Source: Adiantum capillus-veneris
Taxonomy: Eukaryota > Streptophyta > Polypodiopsida > Polypodiales > Pteridaceae
Assembly: GCA_014529385.2 (NCBI GenBank)
Contig: CM043953.1
Location: forward strand, 82,220,338 to 82,282,337
DNA: 62,000 nt
Reading direction: 5' to 3'
The notes beneath the pieces were generated by a model, which did not search any database, was not told the DNA's origin, and saw only the letters and a list, made by a program, of their open reading frames with translations. Position 1 is the stretch's first letter; every line of letters begins with the position of its first letter. This document shows, one piece after another, positions 11,616-24,059 of this stretch. The position numbers were made by a program, and so were the translations under genes.

Positions 11616-12411
11616 GAGGCAGCAAAGAAGAAACCATATTAGATGTTTGCAAACGTAGGAAACTGAAAAAATTCAGATGTCCAAAGTGTGCATGCCAAAG
11701 TGTTAATCAATGGCGTCCACTTCTAGTAGTCATCATCCGGGCTTGTCGGTCCAATAGGAAAAGGGTAAGAGTGATCGCCGATGAGAGGTGCACTCTAACA
11801 GGAACATTCAAGGGTTAGTTGGCTAAGTATGGGTGCCCAAGTGTGAATGGGGCGATACACCCTCCCTTGATCGGTACGTAGGGTGCCCACGGTACATTTT
11901 GAGACATTTTCAACCATATCCAAAATTTGTTTGAAGCACATAAACACTACTTTGCTTTAAGCGGATACACCCATGCATGCCTTGAGTAATCATCAATGGA
12001 AGTCATGAAGTAAAGGTAATTGCCCAAGGATGGAGTTTGCATGGACCCACAAAAATCACTACGCACAAGCTGCAACCTGCATGTGGCCCTATAACTGAAC
12101 ATCCTTTGGAAACTTTGAACACTGCATCTTACCCAAAATACAGCCTTCACAAACATGTTTGACAGGTGCTTCAAGAGGCAGCAAAGAAGAAACCATATTA
12201 GATTTTTGCAAACGTAGGAAACTGAAAAAATTCAGATGTCCAAAGTGTGCATGCCAAAGTGTTAATCAATGGCGTCCACTTCTAGTATTCATCATCCGGG
12301 CTTGTCGGTCCAATAGGAAAAGGGTAAGAGTGATCGCCGATGAGAGGTGCACTCTAACAGGAACATTCAAGGGTTAGTTGGCTAAGTATGGGTGCCCAAG
12401 TGTGAATGGGG
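11296..12411. repeat. 559 bp tandem duplication across the copia-B / gypsy-A junction
   Basis: The stretch 11296-11852 is repeated at 11855-12411 with only a few substitutions (for example cagccat/caaccat, gatgttt/gattttt). Each unit holds the same integrase zinc-domain segment plus the first 152 bp of the gypsy-A LTR. The duplication therefore arose after gypsy-A inserted, and recently given the near identity. Confidence 0.93.
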
Positions 12412-12545
12412 AGAGCTCATATAAAAGTCACCTAAACCTAAAAATCATTAATTCTTTCATTTGTGCAATTGAAGAGTGCTCTTGCTTCATCTCCATCTTC
12501 TTCTTCTTCATCTCCTTGTGTGTGTGTGTATGCATGCGCGCGCAC

Positions 12546-12597
<52 letters not shown>

Positions 12598-12833
12598 TCA
12601 AGCATTGCGACAACGGCATGGCGGCGGCGAAGCGGTTGAGTGTGGGCCAGCAGCCGCTCCTTCTTCTTCGCGGCGAGGAATCCTCCACGACAGCAAGCGT
12701 AGAGCGGTGAGTGACACACCATTGTCATCTTTGAGCTTACTTGTTAAGGCTAGTTGCCTGCTTGGAGCAATCTGTGGCTCGCACATAGTGCTAGGCAAGG
12801 CCCTTGCTTCAATACGTGCAGTAGAAGCCCACA
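12260..12833 (+). repeat. gypsy-A 5' LTR (574 bp)
   Basis: TGTTAATC...CCCACA, aligned with 46535-47122. It has a TATA box at 12420-12426 and a (GA)n microsatellite at 12548-12594 preceded by TG and CG repeats. The first 152 bp also occur at 11701-11852 through the tandem duplication. Confidence 0.88.
12420..12426 (+). promoter_or_regulatory. TATA box in gypsy-A 5' LTR
   Basis: TATAAAA, conserved in the 3' LTR at 46689-46695 (context CATATAAAAGTCACCTAAAC in both). Confidence 0.65.
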
Positions 12834-12858
12834 TTTTTGGCACCGCTGCCGAGGAATC
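12834..12858 (+). other. gypsy-A primer-binding site
   Basis: TTTTTGGCACCGCTGCCGAGG follows the LTR end directly. It resembles the TGGCGCCGTTGCCGGGGA site used by several plant gypsy elements, with two or three changes. The tRNA was not identified here. Confidence 0.65.
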
Positions 12859-13930
12859 ACCCTGCACTAAGCTCAAGAGGCACTCTGTGCTACTTCTATG
12901 AGTGTTTGTGTTAGGAAGGAAGAGGAAGAAGTTATTTTTTGCAAGCTTTAATTTCCTGTATAATCTTTGTTTTCTTTCAATGTCTACTTTTACACAGTTT
13001 TCATAATTTGCATAGTTAGTAGTTAGTAGTGAATGAGTGTTTTCTACCAATTTCTGCTTGCACACAGTCTTTACATAGTTGTTGAATAGCTTGTTTTATG
13101 TCAATGTCTGCTTTTACACAGTTTTTTATTTGCACAGCTAGTAGTTAGTGTGTTAGGTAGTGAAAGAGTAAGCAGTTAGCAGAGTAGGAAGCTGTACTAT
13201 GAGTTAGTAGTTAGCAGAGTAGATAAACTTAGTTAGCAGAGTAGTTAGCTATTGCAGAAGAGACAAGGCTAGGTTAGTTAGGTGAGTAGGCAAAAAGTTT
13301 TGTGTGTGTGTGTGGCCCAAAAAGGCCATCGGAACTGCGCACGACGACCGGCCAAAAAAATAAAAAATAAAAAAAATCTGCAAATATTTAAGCATGAGGT
13401 GTGAGCGTGCTCTGCAAAAATTTTGGATCGGAATCGGGATCAAGCCCAACAAGCCCAAGCCCAGGCCTCAGTCTTATGATATATACTAAACTCACTCTTA
13501 TATATATACCCTACCCCCAGAAGAGGGAATGAGGGCATGTGGGACAAGTTCCTCAAGTCCTCCACCATCCCCTTCACACTCACCCTTTAGACTTTCTAAT
13601 TCTAGCCCTCTCCCCACCTAGGAAAAGACTAGTTTTAGGATTTCGAGGGCTGTACGTAACTGAAATAGGGGCTGTAAAGCACGACACGTCCCTCTAGCCA
13701 AGACACTTGTTTTGAGCTATTGCACGCCATATTTTGTGGCTCGATTAAAAAAAGGGACCAAAAATATAAAAAAAGGGTTATAAACACCTAAAAAACTAGG
13801 TGAGCAGCCTCCACGGGCACTCACCAACACCTCTAGAGTGTCGAGGTCACATGCACCTATGCTCTGGTCGTGTGCTAGATTAGGAGCATATCGAGAGTAT
13901 CTCCGTTTACGCGGGCACTCATTATTCCTC
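12859..13930 (+). other. gypsy-A leader and junction with gypsy-B
   Basis: Non-coding. It contains repeated words: 'tctactttTACACAGTTTT' near 12983 and again near 13105, and many GTTAGCAGAG/AGTTAGTAG units from 13015 to 13250. The exact left end of gypsy-B lies somewhere about 13450-13930; no 5' LTR of gypsy-B is present. Confidence 0.5.
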
Positions 13931-13974
13931 TACCTTAGGCTCTAGGACCTCAAAAGGAACCCAAGGTAGTACCA

Positions 13975-15990
13975 CTCATGACCAGCATATAGCGTCGAGT
14001 GACTCTTCCTCTGACTACGACGTCATGGAGGGTTACCCAATGCCTAATCCTGATAGCTCAAGCCAAGACATGCATGCTTGGGCAAATGGTCCGGGCCGAG
14101 CGTGCTTAGCCACTTGAAGAAAACCTTTAGTAGAGCCACTCGCTCCGAACATGGAGCTAATGATGTAAATGAGGGGGGGAAGTAAATTCTCTTCATGACC
14201 AACATAGACCCTATGCCCTTAGAGAATGTGCATGTGAATACTCCATTCACTGCACCCCTTGAATCTTCAGAGCTATTCCCCTCTGAGGTTATATTACTTG
14301 ATGGTAGAATCCTTGTCAAAGTACAAGAAGTTGAGCGGTATATCATCGCGGGTAGGGAAAAGGAAATTGAGAGCTTACACAAGGCGGAGCAATGAAGAGA
14401 GTTAAAAGCGAAATCCCCTATGTCAATATCTTTTCTAGGAGAGCAATCGAGTGCTCCTGAATTAGCAACCACTAAGGGTCAACCCATAGAGAGCCACATT
14501 GCATCTAATTCAAAGGACACCCCTAAGCACCTCAAGCCTAGATGGAGCATTCCTAAATGAGAACAGGGAGTAAGAACTACATACCAAAACTCTAATCGAC
14601 CTATACATAGGTCACAGCTATCATGTGGGTTAGTTAGATGTCCTACAATCCACAACGGGTGCTTCTAGTATGGAGGATCAACAACAAAGCGTTTGTGAGG
14701 TTATCCATAGGGTTATTGAGCTAAAAAGACAGAACAAGGGGATCCATATGCCTTCAACGGGTCTCATGAGATTCTTGGATATAGGGAAGGCTAAAAAACC
14801 AACCTTAGCGCAAATGGAGACTCCCTTGGTAAGTCCGATGGATCCTCCATTTGTTGTTTCGCCAGGGGCCTCAGTGCAATCTGAGCCCACAAGTGATAGC
14901 TTTACTTTTCAAGTCTAGCTCATCTTTCCCTTGATGACGCCACGACTACCATGCCTACCCCAATGGTGGGCATCCCAAGAAACATGCCATGGACCTCATT
15001 TGTTAGTAAAGCACCTCTACATGGTAACTCAATGCCGACAACGGACCCTACAAGTGTGTACCAATCGTATACACCTATAGGTCATTGCACTCATGTAGCC
15101 CCTACTCCTCCCATTGTTTCAACAATCTATGCTCCACAACCACAACACCTAAGCTCTTATTTCCATGGGACCATACCAGCTAGCATTAGCATGTCACATC
15201 CGACGTCTGCTATGCCTAGGACCACACATATGAACTTTGGACTGCCACATGGCACAACATCCTACCAAACGTGGAACCCAAGGGCTTCCTATGTGCCAAG
15301 CCCAATGCCAATAACTACTCCGCATGTGATCTCTGGAGCACCTCCACCCCCTGTTCCTGCTCACTTAGGTGACTTGGCAACATTTGCTGAAGCTATCAGT
15401 CGATCTATTGCTGAGAATATGCCTAACACGCCTGATAGAGAACCTAGAAGTAAGGGAGTACAAATAGCCAAGCTCACACAAAAGTTCAGTGGAGGCGGGG
15501 ATGTGAGAAAGCATATCGAATTGTTTGAACAAATATGCAATTCTCTAGGAGAACACAATGAATTGCATAAGAGTAATGCTTTAAGCCTAACCTTAAGTGG
15601 GAAGGCTGGGGATTGATATAGAACCCTAAGGGTGGAAGAAAAAACAATTTACCCTACTCTTAGGAGATTGTTCTTGAAAGAATACATACGAGAGGGAAAG
15701 ATTTGGGGTGTAGCCTCTCAACTCCAGAAAGCCCAACGAGAGGAAGGAGAGTTGGTGAGAGACTTTATCAGTCGCTTAAAGCATTTGAATTCTGGTTGTA
15801 ATCTAAATGAGCGCTTCAATAATAATCAATTGCTTAATAGATTTATTAGGAGATAACGACATGAGGATATCTACAATGGACTAGTCATTAGAGTTATCAC
15901 CACCTGGGAAGCTGTCACCACCAATGCGATCCAATTGGAGGATAATTTGATGATTCAAGGAGAAAGAGTGTCTGTTGAACCTAAATCTAT
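13975..15990 (+). pseudogene. gypsy-B gag, fragmented
   Basis: Pieces of one gag are visible. They are an acidic N-terminus near 13990-14110 (SSDSSSDYDVMEG), then 14195-14395, 14670-14918 and a Pro/Ser/Thr-rich part at 14951-15616. The gag core runs 15460-15856 (LTQKFSGGGDVRKHIELF, then LRRLFLKEYIREG and LVRDFISRLKHLNSG). A TGA at 15614-15616 stands where a Trp codon is expected (GD*YRTL). The frame continues past 15856 into the fusion described next. Confidence 0.7.
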
Positions 15991-16008
15991 TAGCTCGCAA
16001 GCATCGGG

Positions 16009-16410
16009 ATTGCCTAAGTCTATCCATGGAAATATGGGAATATGGATGATAATAGATAGGTTCAATAAACAAGCTCATTTTATACCTGTCAAAAAGACTA
16101 TCAAAGCCTATCAAATGGCAACCCTCTTCATTTCACAAATCTTCAAGTACCATGGCTTGCCAATGTCCATAGTGCCGGATATAAATCCTAGAATGACCAT
16201 TAATTTTTGGAAGGGTCTCTTTGAGAATTTAGGAACAACGCTAAACTTCTCTTTGGCCTATCACCCCCAAACGGATAGCCAAAAGGGAAATAGCTAACCT
16301 AACAATTCTCGATCTACTAAAAGCCTATGTAATGGAAGTAGATCAAAGATCCCGATGGGAGAAGTACTTACCCTTAGTGGAGTATGCCTACAATAACACT
16401 GTACATACTT
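16009..16410 (+). pseudogene. Displaced 402 bp integrase piece between gag and RT
   Basis: This block is a copy of 17952-18352 in the same element, with about 5 percent differences. It starts in frame after the gag C-terminus, so 15935-16297 reads as a gag-integrase fusion (SSQASG then LPKSIHG). It ends by running in frame into the RT (YAYNNTVHT then WSIPLLVLQ). It replaces the protease and the start of RT. Confidence 0.85.
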
Positions 16411-17799
16411 GGAGTATTCCTCTGCTAGTACTGCAAAAGAAAGACGGCACATATTGTATGTGTGTCGACTATAGAGCACTAAATAGGATCACTATCAAGA
16501 ATAAGTTTCCCATTCCACGGGTAGAAGACCTATTTGATAAGCTACAAGGGTCCACCTACTTCAATAGGATTGACCTAAAAAGTGGCTATCATCAAATAAG
16601 GATAGTTAATCAAGACATTATAAAGACCGCATTTCGCACTACGTTTGGTCTTTATGAATACATTGTCATGCCTTTTGGCTTGACCAATGCACCAGCCACA
16701 ACTGTTTGATGGAGAAGCTATTCGGGCCTCACCGAACCTTTACTGGAGTGTTCTTTGATGATATCATCATCTACTCTAATTCATTAGACGAACACAAGCA
16801 ACACCTCCAGGTAATATTTCAAGTTTTAAGAGAGAATAAACTTTATGTTAATCGAAAGAAAAGTGAATTTTTCTTACAAGAGATTCAATATTTAGTCACA
16901 TTATCTCTCAAGATGGCATCCAAATGGATCCATCAAAGTTAGAGGTAATAAAAGGATGGCCTAAACCAAGGAATCTTCATGAACTAAGAAGCTTTATAGG
17001 TATGTGTGCATACTATAGATGCTTCATAGAAAAGTTCTCACTAATAGCAGGACCATTACATGACCTAACAAAGAAAAACGTTAGGTACACATGGCCTGCC
17101 AAGGAAAACAATGCTTTTGAAAAGCTTATCTCTCAACTTGTCCTTACACTACCTGATCTCTCAAAGACATTTGAGGTCCAATGTGATGCTTGTGGTGATT
17201 GCCTTGGAGCTGTTTTGCTCCAAGAAGGGCACACCATAGGCTATGAAAGTCGAAGGCTCGACCCTGTTGAGCAAGCTCTAGGCATAGATGAAAAGGAGCT
17301 CCTCGCAGTTCTACATGCCTTAGACTCATGGAAGCACTATTTATTGGGGACTCCTTTCATTCTACGAATGGATCACCGAAGTCTTAAGTACTTCATGATG
17401 CAGACCAAGCTCTGCGACAAACAAATGAGGTGGGAGAATTTCCTATCGCAATTTCATTTTCATATTGCTCACATTGTTGGCAAGCATAATCAAGTAGCCG
17501 ATGCACTCTCAAGACGGCCGAGAGTGAATGCGGTTTCCATAGAAACTCACAATGATCTATCTTCTATGATAGATGAGTATGCTATTGATCCCAATTATAG
17601 AGTTGTGATTTCATCCCTTACACTAGTAAAGAAAGAGGAGCCATTTACCTTACAAGATGGTTATCTATTCTATGGCAATAGACTATGCGTTACTAACTCA
17701 CTCTGTGAGAAAGTAATGTATGAATCTCATGCTCCTCCTTATGCAGGGCACAGAGGGATTCAGTCTACCCTAAAGGGGATTGATACATATTTCTATTAG
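16411..17799 (+). pseudogene. gypsy-B reverse transcriptase and RNase H
   Basis: The RT shows [26 protein letters not shown] and the catalytic FFDDIIIYS (about 16750-16780). A frame change near 16700 and another near 16910 interrupt it. RNase H (16924-17799) keeps VQCDACGD, DEKELLAVLHAL and RMDHRSLKY, then the zinc-binding start of integrase (GHRGIQ). A TAG ends the frame at 17797-17799. Confidence 0.85.
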
Positions 17800-17805
17800 C
17801 CTACC

Positions 17806-19016
17806 ATGAAAGCAAACATACAAGAGTGTGTTTCTAAATGTGTGGTATGCCAAAAGACAAAGTTTGATAGAGGGAAGCAACCTGGATTGCTTCAACCTTT
17901 GCCAATCCCTGATTCACCATGGGAGAGCATATCCATGGATTTTATCTTTGAATTGCCTAAGTCTATCCATGGGAATACGGGAATATGGACGATAGTAGAC
18001 AGGTTTAGTAAACAAGCTCATTTTATACATGTCAAAAAGACTATCAAAGCCCATCAAATGGCAACCCTATTCATTTCACAAATCTTCAAGTAACATGGCT
18101 TGCCAATGTCCATAGTGTCGGATAGAGATCCTAGAATGACCAGTAATTTTTGGAAGGGTCTCTTTGAGAATTTAGGAACAAGGCTAAATTTCTCTTCGGC
18201 CTATCACCCGCAAACAGATGGCCAAAGTGAAATAGATAACCTAACAATTCGCGATCTACTAAAAGCCTATGTAACATAAGTAGATCAAAGATCCCAATGG
18301 GAGAAGTACTTACCCTTTGTGGAGTATGCCTACAATAACACTGTACACACTTCCACGAGAAAAACACCTTTTGAGGTAATTGAGGGAAGATAAAAAAGTC
18401 CCCTGCTACTTAAGGTACACGAGAAGATCTTTGTTGCATATGAGTATAGCCGAGACTTACAAGAATCTTTCCAAAAGTTTAAGGATTCTATCTCTATCTC
18501 ACAGCAAAGGCAGAAGGCTGCTACTGACAAGCACAGAAGAGCCCAAGCCTTTAAAGAAAATGATTGGGTCTTACTGAAATTTCCCAAGGCTCAATTAAGG
18601 CACACGACGGGCAAGAATCCTGCGGGACACCAAAAGTACTATGCTAAGCTAGCAAAAAGGTACTATGGTCCCTTCCAGATTCTTAGGCCAATCAATGAGA
18701 TGGACTATCAACTCAAGTTTCCTAGTCATTGGCTCATACACAATGCTTTTCATGTGAGCCTATTAAAGCCTTACAAAGGAGAGCCACCTCAAGAACCTAC
18801 TATTGAAGACCCACTGGAGATCAAGGACCAAGAAGAGGTGCTGTAGCTTGAGTCCATCCTCTGACATGAAGACAAGGTACTAAGAGGCGGTAAGACTATC
18901 CGACGATATCTTATTAAGTTTAAGAATTATCCTTTTGAAGATGCTAGATGGATGCAAGGCATACAATTAAAGGATAACCTAAACCTTGTCAATGCTTACA
19001 ATGCTTCCCAAGAGTA
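17806..19016 (+). pseudogene. gypsy-B integrase and chromodomain-like C-terminus
   Basis: CVSKCVVCQKTK gives the two zinc-binding cysteines. The catalytic residues are in SMDFIFELP, SDRDPRMTSNFW and HPQTDGQSEIDN. Stops at about 18091 and 18277 break the core. From 18400 the integrase C-terminus ([23 protein letters not shown]) leads to a chromodomain-like segment with two more stops near 18844 and 18863. The chromodomain would direct integration to marked chromatin in an active relative. Confidence 0.82.
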
Positions 19017-19748
19017 AGCAAATGTACAAATGTTAAAATGAACAAAGCTTTTGTCTTATAACACTCTCTTTTTCTTTATTGTGCACAAATGTGAAGTAGT
19101 ATGCATGCTTAGATTAAGTTTGCGGAGATGACGTCTCCCAAACACCAAGTAGAGCTTGTCACTCACCTATGGAAGATTGATAGGACTAATGTGCAGACAT
19201 GCTTGCGGAAGCTCAGGCTCTCAAGCACCAAATGGACTAGTCATCCATTCTAGAATGATGTCGTAGGGTAACATAGGGATCCTCTACCCGCTAGGAAAAG
19301 GACTAATGGATATGCTTTATCTTCTCTACCCCATAGTCGAGGACGACTATGATTTCAAGAGAGAGATAATGTCATAATAATCAATATCTAATTCTCCTAA
19401 ATGATTTTCTCATGTTAAACTGATAATTTAATATGGGAAAGTGCCAAGGGAGAAAAAGCTAGAATATTGGTTAAGCTAGCAGACCGGCCACAATAGGAAT
19501 CCAAAGGAGTGAAAATAGGGATCCAAAGGAGGGGGCCATCTGCAAAAGAGCAATGTGCAACAATGGGCTTAAAAGACCCTAAGGTTCAGCCCATTAAGAC
19601 TTCCAAAATGCTAAGGTTCCATAATTCAAAGGTTGTGTCCAAAGGTCAAAAGCCTAGGGAAATTGGATGCTTTGTGTGTGTCCCAAAAGTGTATCTCAAG
19701 CCCTATAAAGGAGGGGGCAAGCCCAAGAAGTAGGGGATGAGAGAGAAA

Positions 19749-19749
<1 letters not shown>

Positions 19750-19808
<59 letters not shown>
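19750..19808. repeat. (CA)n microsatellite, 59 bp
   Basis: Uninterrupted CA repeat inside the gypsy-B LTR. Confidence 0.97.
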
Positions 19809-19809
<1 letters not shown>

Positions 19810-20042
19810 GCTTCCTTTGTACACAAGGGGGAAGAGGGACACATGTCAGCTCCCTAGCCCATATGCCCACAAGGTGTACTCAAATCCTATTGGGTGGCCT
19901 TGGAGGTGGAACAATGAGAATTAGGCTAGCGTAAATCTAGTTTAATTAGTTTAAAAACACTTAATACAAGAACCAATAAGAATTAAGCTCTCTAGAAGAC
20001 TATTGGACAGTCTCCCTAGGGATCCAATGAGCATTCAACAGC

Positions 20043-20128
20043 CCAATGGCTTACCCGATTCCTATTGGCAAGGAGACAAAGGGGTCCAATGGCTTGCCTG
20101 ATTCCTATTGGCAAGGAGACAAACGGGT
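20043..20128. repeat. Two 43 bp tandem units with CCAAT words
   Basis: 20043-20085 and 20086-20128 differ at a few bases. Each begins CCAATGGCTT and contains ATTGG in the middle, so CCAAT motifs occur on both strands inside the LTR. This may be a promoter duplication. Confidence 0.8.
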
Positions 20129-21020
20129 CCAATGAGAGTTTAATTGCATTAATTAATTAGCAAAAGCTCTCACAAAAGGGAAGAGGGGGACACATGTTAG
20201 AAGGCTACCACTTATGTTGCTTAATTTTCATTGGCTGAGCCTCGGGAGGTCCACTAGGGAGAGAGCATGAGAAAATAGCAAGGGGGGTTGACTAAGAGAG
20301 AGAGGGGGCTCATTTTTCAAAGGCATTATTCACTTACACACTCACACAATCTATGTGTAGAGTAAGAAGAATCTCTCTCGCTTCTCAAGCTTTAATGGAA
20401 AGCTTATCACCTACTCCTAGCTTGTGAGAAGGGAGGCCTACATCAACAACTCTTGGCTTTGTGATGCAAATCCAACCAAGAGCCAAGCTTCAATGCATGC
20501 TCATCTCCTTTACCATGCTAATTACTAAGCTAAGCTATGCTAATATGAAAGATTATGTGAGGATATGTACATCTTTCTTGTAAGACTACTCCTTCTTCCT
20601 CACAATCTACTCTCATACTCCGCTAGCTCTCACCATCTTCGAAGGTGTGTGAGGTCTTGGGTCTAAGACCATGAGGAAATTGATGTTGTGTTTGATAAGT
20701 GTTTTTCTTAGTGCTTGAAGTTTCCATCTTTATTGCACTAGCTAGTATTGAAGGAACACAAATTATTGTATTGTAAATGACTCTCTTGATGGGAGAAACC
20801 CATAACACAAAGACTTTTTGGAGGGGGGACCGGCTCCATGCAAATCTGGTCCTCAAATGTTGTCTATTGATTAATTTCTCTCTCTTTTGAAGTATTGTTC
20901 ATGCTATCTAACTAGGTGTTATTCTTTTTGTCGCTCTCTTCACCCAAGAAACTCTTGTTATTCTCATTAGGAATCTATTCTAATGAAATGCTCACTATGT
21001 ACATGCTATTTTCCGCTACA

Positions 21021-22684
21021 GACAAGCTACTAGACTATTAAATATTACACTATTGAGCACTCAGAACGGGTGTCTCTATAGTGATTGTGTCAAAATACGA
21101 TGGGAAACTCAGAGTGTGCGTGGATCTCAAGAAGGTCAATGCCGCCACTAGGAGGGACCATTATCCCTTTCCATATTCAGAACATTTTCTTGAAAGAGTC
21201 ACAGGGAAGGAAGCTTATAGCTTTTTAGATGGGTACTCTAGTTACAATCCAATCACAATTGCGCTGGAGGACCAAGCTAAAACAACCTTTGTAACCGAAT
21301 TTTGAGTGTTCTCATTTCGTGTTATGGCTTTTGGTTTGACTAATGCCCCTGCTACCTTTCAAAGATTAATATACACTACTTTCAGAGAATATTTGAGGGA
21401 GTTTTGCAAAGCTTTCTTAGATGACCTTTGTGTTTATTCCTCTTGGAAAGAACATCTATCATGCTTACAAAAAGTGTTTGAGAAGTGCAAATTGTTTTGC
21501 ATCTCCTTAAACCCTTTGAATTGCCAATTTTGGGTTAAACATGGAGTCATTTTAGGACATACAGTGTCCAAAAATGGTAGTTCCACAGATGAGAGAAAAA
21601 TTAAAGTCATTGCTGAATTGCCACCACCTACAAACTATGAAGGAGTTCAAAGGTTCATGGGCCATGTTGGTTATTACCGATGGTTTATTGTAAACTTTGC
21701 TGAGATAGCTCGTAATTTGTACAAGCTTCTTATTGAGTTCCACTGGACCGTGGAGTGTGACCATGCTTATGAGTCATTGAAAAAGACATTGATTAGTGCT
21801 CCTATTCTATGAGTGCCCGATTGGAATGTAATTTTACATGTGCATATTGATGCATCGAACTCTGCTATTGGGTGTGTTTTAGCTCAACCAGGAGAACATA
21901 AACTAAACTACCCCATTAGCTTTGCAAGTCGTCAATTGAATGATGCTGAGAGAAACTACACCACTACAAAGCGAAAAGGTTTATGTATGATGTATGCAGG
22001 GAAGAAATTTGGCTACTACCTTCTGACCAACAAGTTTGTTTTCTATGTTGATCATCAAGCCTTGTTGTATCTAGTAAATAAACCTTGTTCCACGAAAAAA
22101 ATTACACGATGGTTGTTAATTCTCCTTGAGTTTGATTTTACCGTTGTGGTGAGACGCGTTAAAAGACATGTCATGGAGGATCATTTGTCTTGCATACCCA
22201 ATGGTAAAGCCCCCAGTGGAGTCGATGATGAGTTGTCCGATACTTCTCTATTCTTGGTCGAAACCATACTTGAATGGAGTGAGAAGATTGTGAACTTTCT
22301 AGTTAAAGGTTTTCCACCCAAAGAGCTTCATAAGGACATAGATCAAAAACTCTTAAAAGAACGTGAACCTTACTCTCTCATTGCAGGAACTCTTTATAGG
22401 ATAGGGAAGGATGATATTCTTAGATGTGCCCGTGAGGATGAGTATTTATACATACTGCAAAAAGCCCACATGGATATAACCGGAGGACATTTCTCAGGGG
22501 AACTAACAGCTAGAAAGGTGTTGCAATCAGGCTATTGGTGGCCTAAGTTATTCAAAGATGCATCACTTTTTGCAAAAAGATGTGATGAATGCCAACATTA
22601 CAAGATCACACAACGAAAAGATAGGATGCCCTTACATTCTGTTAAAATGACTCAACCATTTGAAAAATGGGGTTTAAGGTTTGC
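21021..22684 (+). pseudogene. gypsy-A RT, RNase H and integrase N-terminus, left copy
   Basis: The RT reads [32 protein letters not shown] and AFLDDLCVYS. RNase H shows VHIDASNSAIGCVLAQ, and the integrase zinc region has AHMDITGGHFSGE and CDECQHYK. Stops at 21303-21305 and 21810-21812 break it. It stops being similar to the right copy at about 22676-22684, where PLE DNA begins. Confidence 0.88.
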
Positions 22685-24059
22685 CTCTAATTTTTTTCCA
22701 TTAACGTTTCTCTCCTCTCCCTCTAAAGTTGAGCCACAGTACATCCCCTCCCGTTGCTCTCTTTCCCAGCGTCCTCGGCGTCACTCCTGGGTCAACACCC
22801 CACACCTACTCTAAGCTCTGTAGAGCAGCACTGCTCATGCTAACCTCTCTACAATAGACACGCTAAACTGTTTACAACATCTCACAGCACCTGCTCTTTC
22901 ACCTGTACTATAGCGGGGTGGCAGTTAGGCTTTCCCCTACACTCGGACTCCCCTACACTCAGAATTTCGCACGCTTGCACTTGAGATTTCTTTCGCTTGA
23001 GATTGTCTTCACTTACACAACACCTGCGCAACCCTGCAACCAAGAAATACGGATTAGTGCAGGGCTGCGGCTCCCTTCACGTCACAGGTGGCGACTCCCA
23101 GCAACGATAGTGCATGACCCCTACACTGTGCATGACCCCTATGCTTTGCAGGCTACTACTCCCAGCAACGGCGGTACAGGACAGTTGCGCGTGGTGGGCT
23201 GCTGCTCTTGTGTTGACATACGGCTGCAATTTGCTAGCTTGAGGCAGGCTACCGCTGTACATGACCGTTACGCATGGCAGGTGGCTGCTCATGTGATGTG
23301 CTCCTGCTACCGGTTGCTACTCGTAGGTTGTGCTACTGCTGCACGTTGCTTAGGCAGGCTACCGCTGCACTCTGCAGGCTTTAGGCAGGATATTGCTATG
23401 AGTTGCAAGCTTGAAGCAGGATGGCACAATCTTGGTGCAGATCCCAACCCAGCTTGAAAAGCTTCGTGGAACAGTCTCGATGGCGACCCCAAGTAGGGCT
23501 GCTATACAGCCTCAACAGGCGACTCCGAGCTAGGCCGTGCATGAGGTGCCTTGCTCTGTTCGGTGCTCCACTCTTGGTGTTCCACTCTCGGACTCCCAGC
23601 AAGGCTGTACACGATGAGGTGTTTTACTCTGTTCGGTGCTCCACTTTCGGTCTTGAAAGAACTGCCACTTCCCCTAGTCCATCGACGTGTCCCCGCCTTA
23701 GGCAGCCCAATGTAAATCATCTTACCCGACAACCTTCACCCCGTCGTTTTCGGCATCAACTACACCCTCAACTAGAAGCTTTCGAAGTGTGTCTTTTTTG
23801 CTTCCTCTTCAATGTCAACACAGCTCAAGCAAAAACCTGTCACTTATTTCAGCAAAGTGATAACCTTTCCCCTCTCGGGGTGAGGCAATCTCCATACCAA
23901 ACCCTTCCCAAACCTTTCCTCCATTCGTATCAATCCTTATGGCAACTCCTTCCCCCGCTTCGGCATCGACGTTGGGATCAAACCCTACACCAATGGCAAT
24001 AGAGGGTACCCGGCTCCTTCGCTTCCAGCTCTGCCATTTTGGCCTCCCCTATCTCCAAT
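22684..24059 (+). other. PLE 5' region, apparently non-coding
   Basis: GC-richer than the surroundings. It contains short imperfect repeats: a block around ATGACCCCTACACTGTG near 23110-23150, GGCAGGCTACCGCTG near 23243 and 23352, and CTCTGTTCGGTGCTCCACT near 23555 and 23628. Open frames here (22918-23457, 23421-24002) lack recognisable domains. It may correspond to the terminal repeat/leader of the PLE. Confidence 0.5.

Larger units (their letters stand above)
13931..21020 (+). mobile_element. gypsy-B: 5'-truncated chromovirus (Ty3/gypsy)
   Basis: Order: gag, displaced integrase piece, RT, RNase H, integrase, chromodomain-like end, then a 3' LTR at 19370-21020. The 5' LTR is missing, so the left end is truncated. 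It abuts gypsy-A coding DNA at 21021. Stops are scattered through all domains. The chromodomain-like C-terminus (RYLIKFKNYPFEDARWM near 18907-18955) places it among chromoviruses. Confidence 0.8.
19370..21020 (+). repeat. gypsy-B 3' LTR (about 1.65 kb, inferred)
   Basis: It starts TGTCATAATAATC after AGAGAGAGATAA and ends CGCTACA, where coding DNA of gypsy-A resumes (KLLD then EHSEWV). It holds a (CA)n tract at 19750-19808 and a 43 bp tandem repeat. No partner LTR is available, so the limits are inferred. Its last 382 bp are repeated at 40590-40971. Confidence 0.65.

Noticed and set aside
11701-11852. A third gypsy-A LTR
   Set aside because: It is only the first 152 bp of the LTR carried along in the 559 bp tandem duplication, with no element attached.
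12428-12901. ORFs over the (GA)n tract of the gypsy-A LTR (also at 46653-47017)
   Set aside because: Arg-Glu or Leu-Ser dipeptide runs come from reading a microsatellite in several frames; the region is LTR.
14044-14472. Minus-strand ORF of 142 codons
   Set aside because: Shadow of the plus-strand gypsy-B gag; no homology of its own.
22918-24002. ORFs of 179 and 193 codons in the PLE 5' region
   Set aside because: They overlap each other and minus-strand frames, with no recognisable domain; the GC-rich repeat character explains the open frames.
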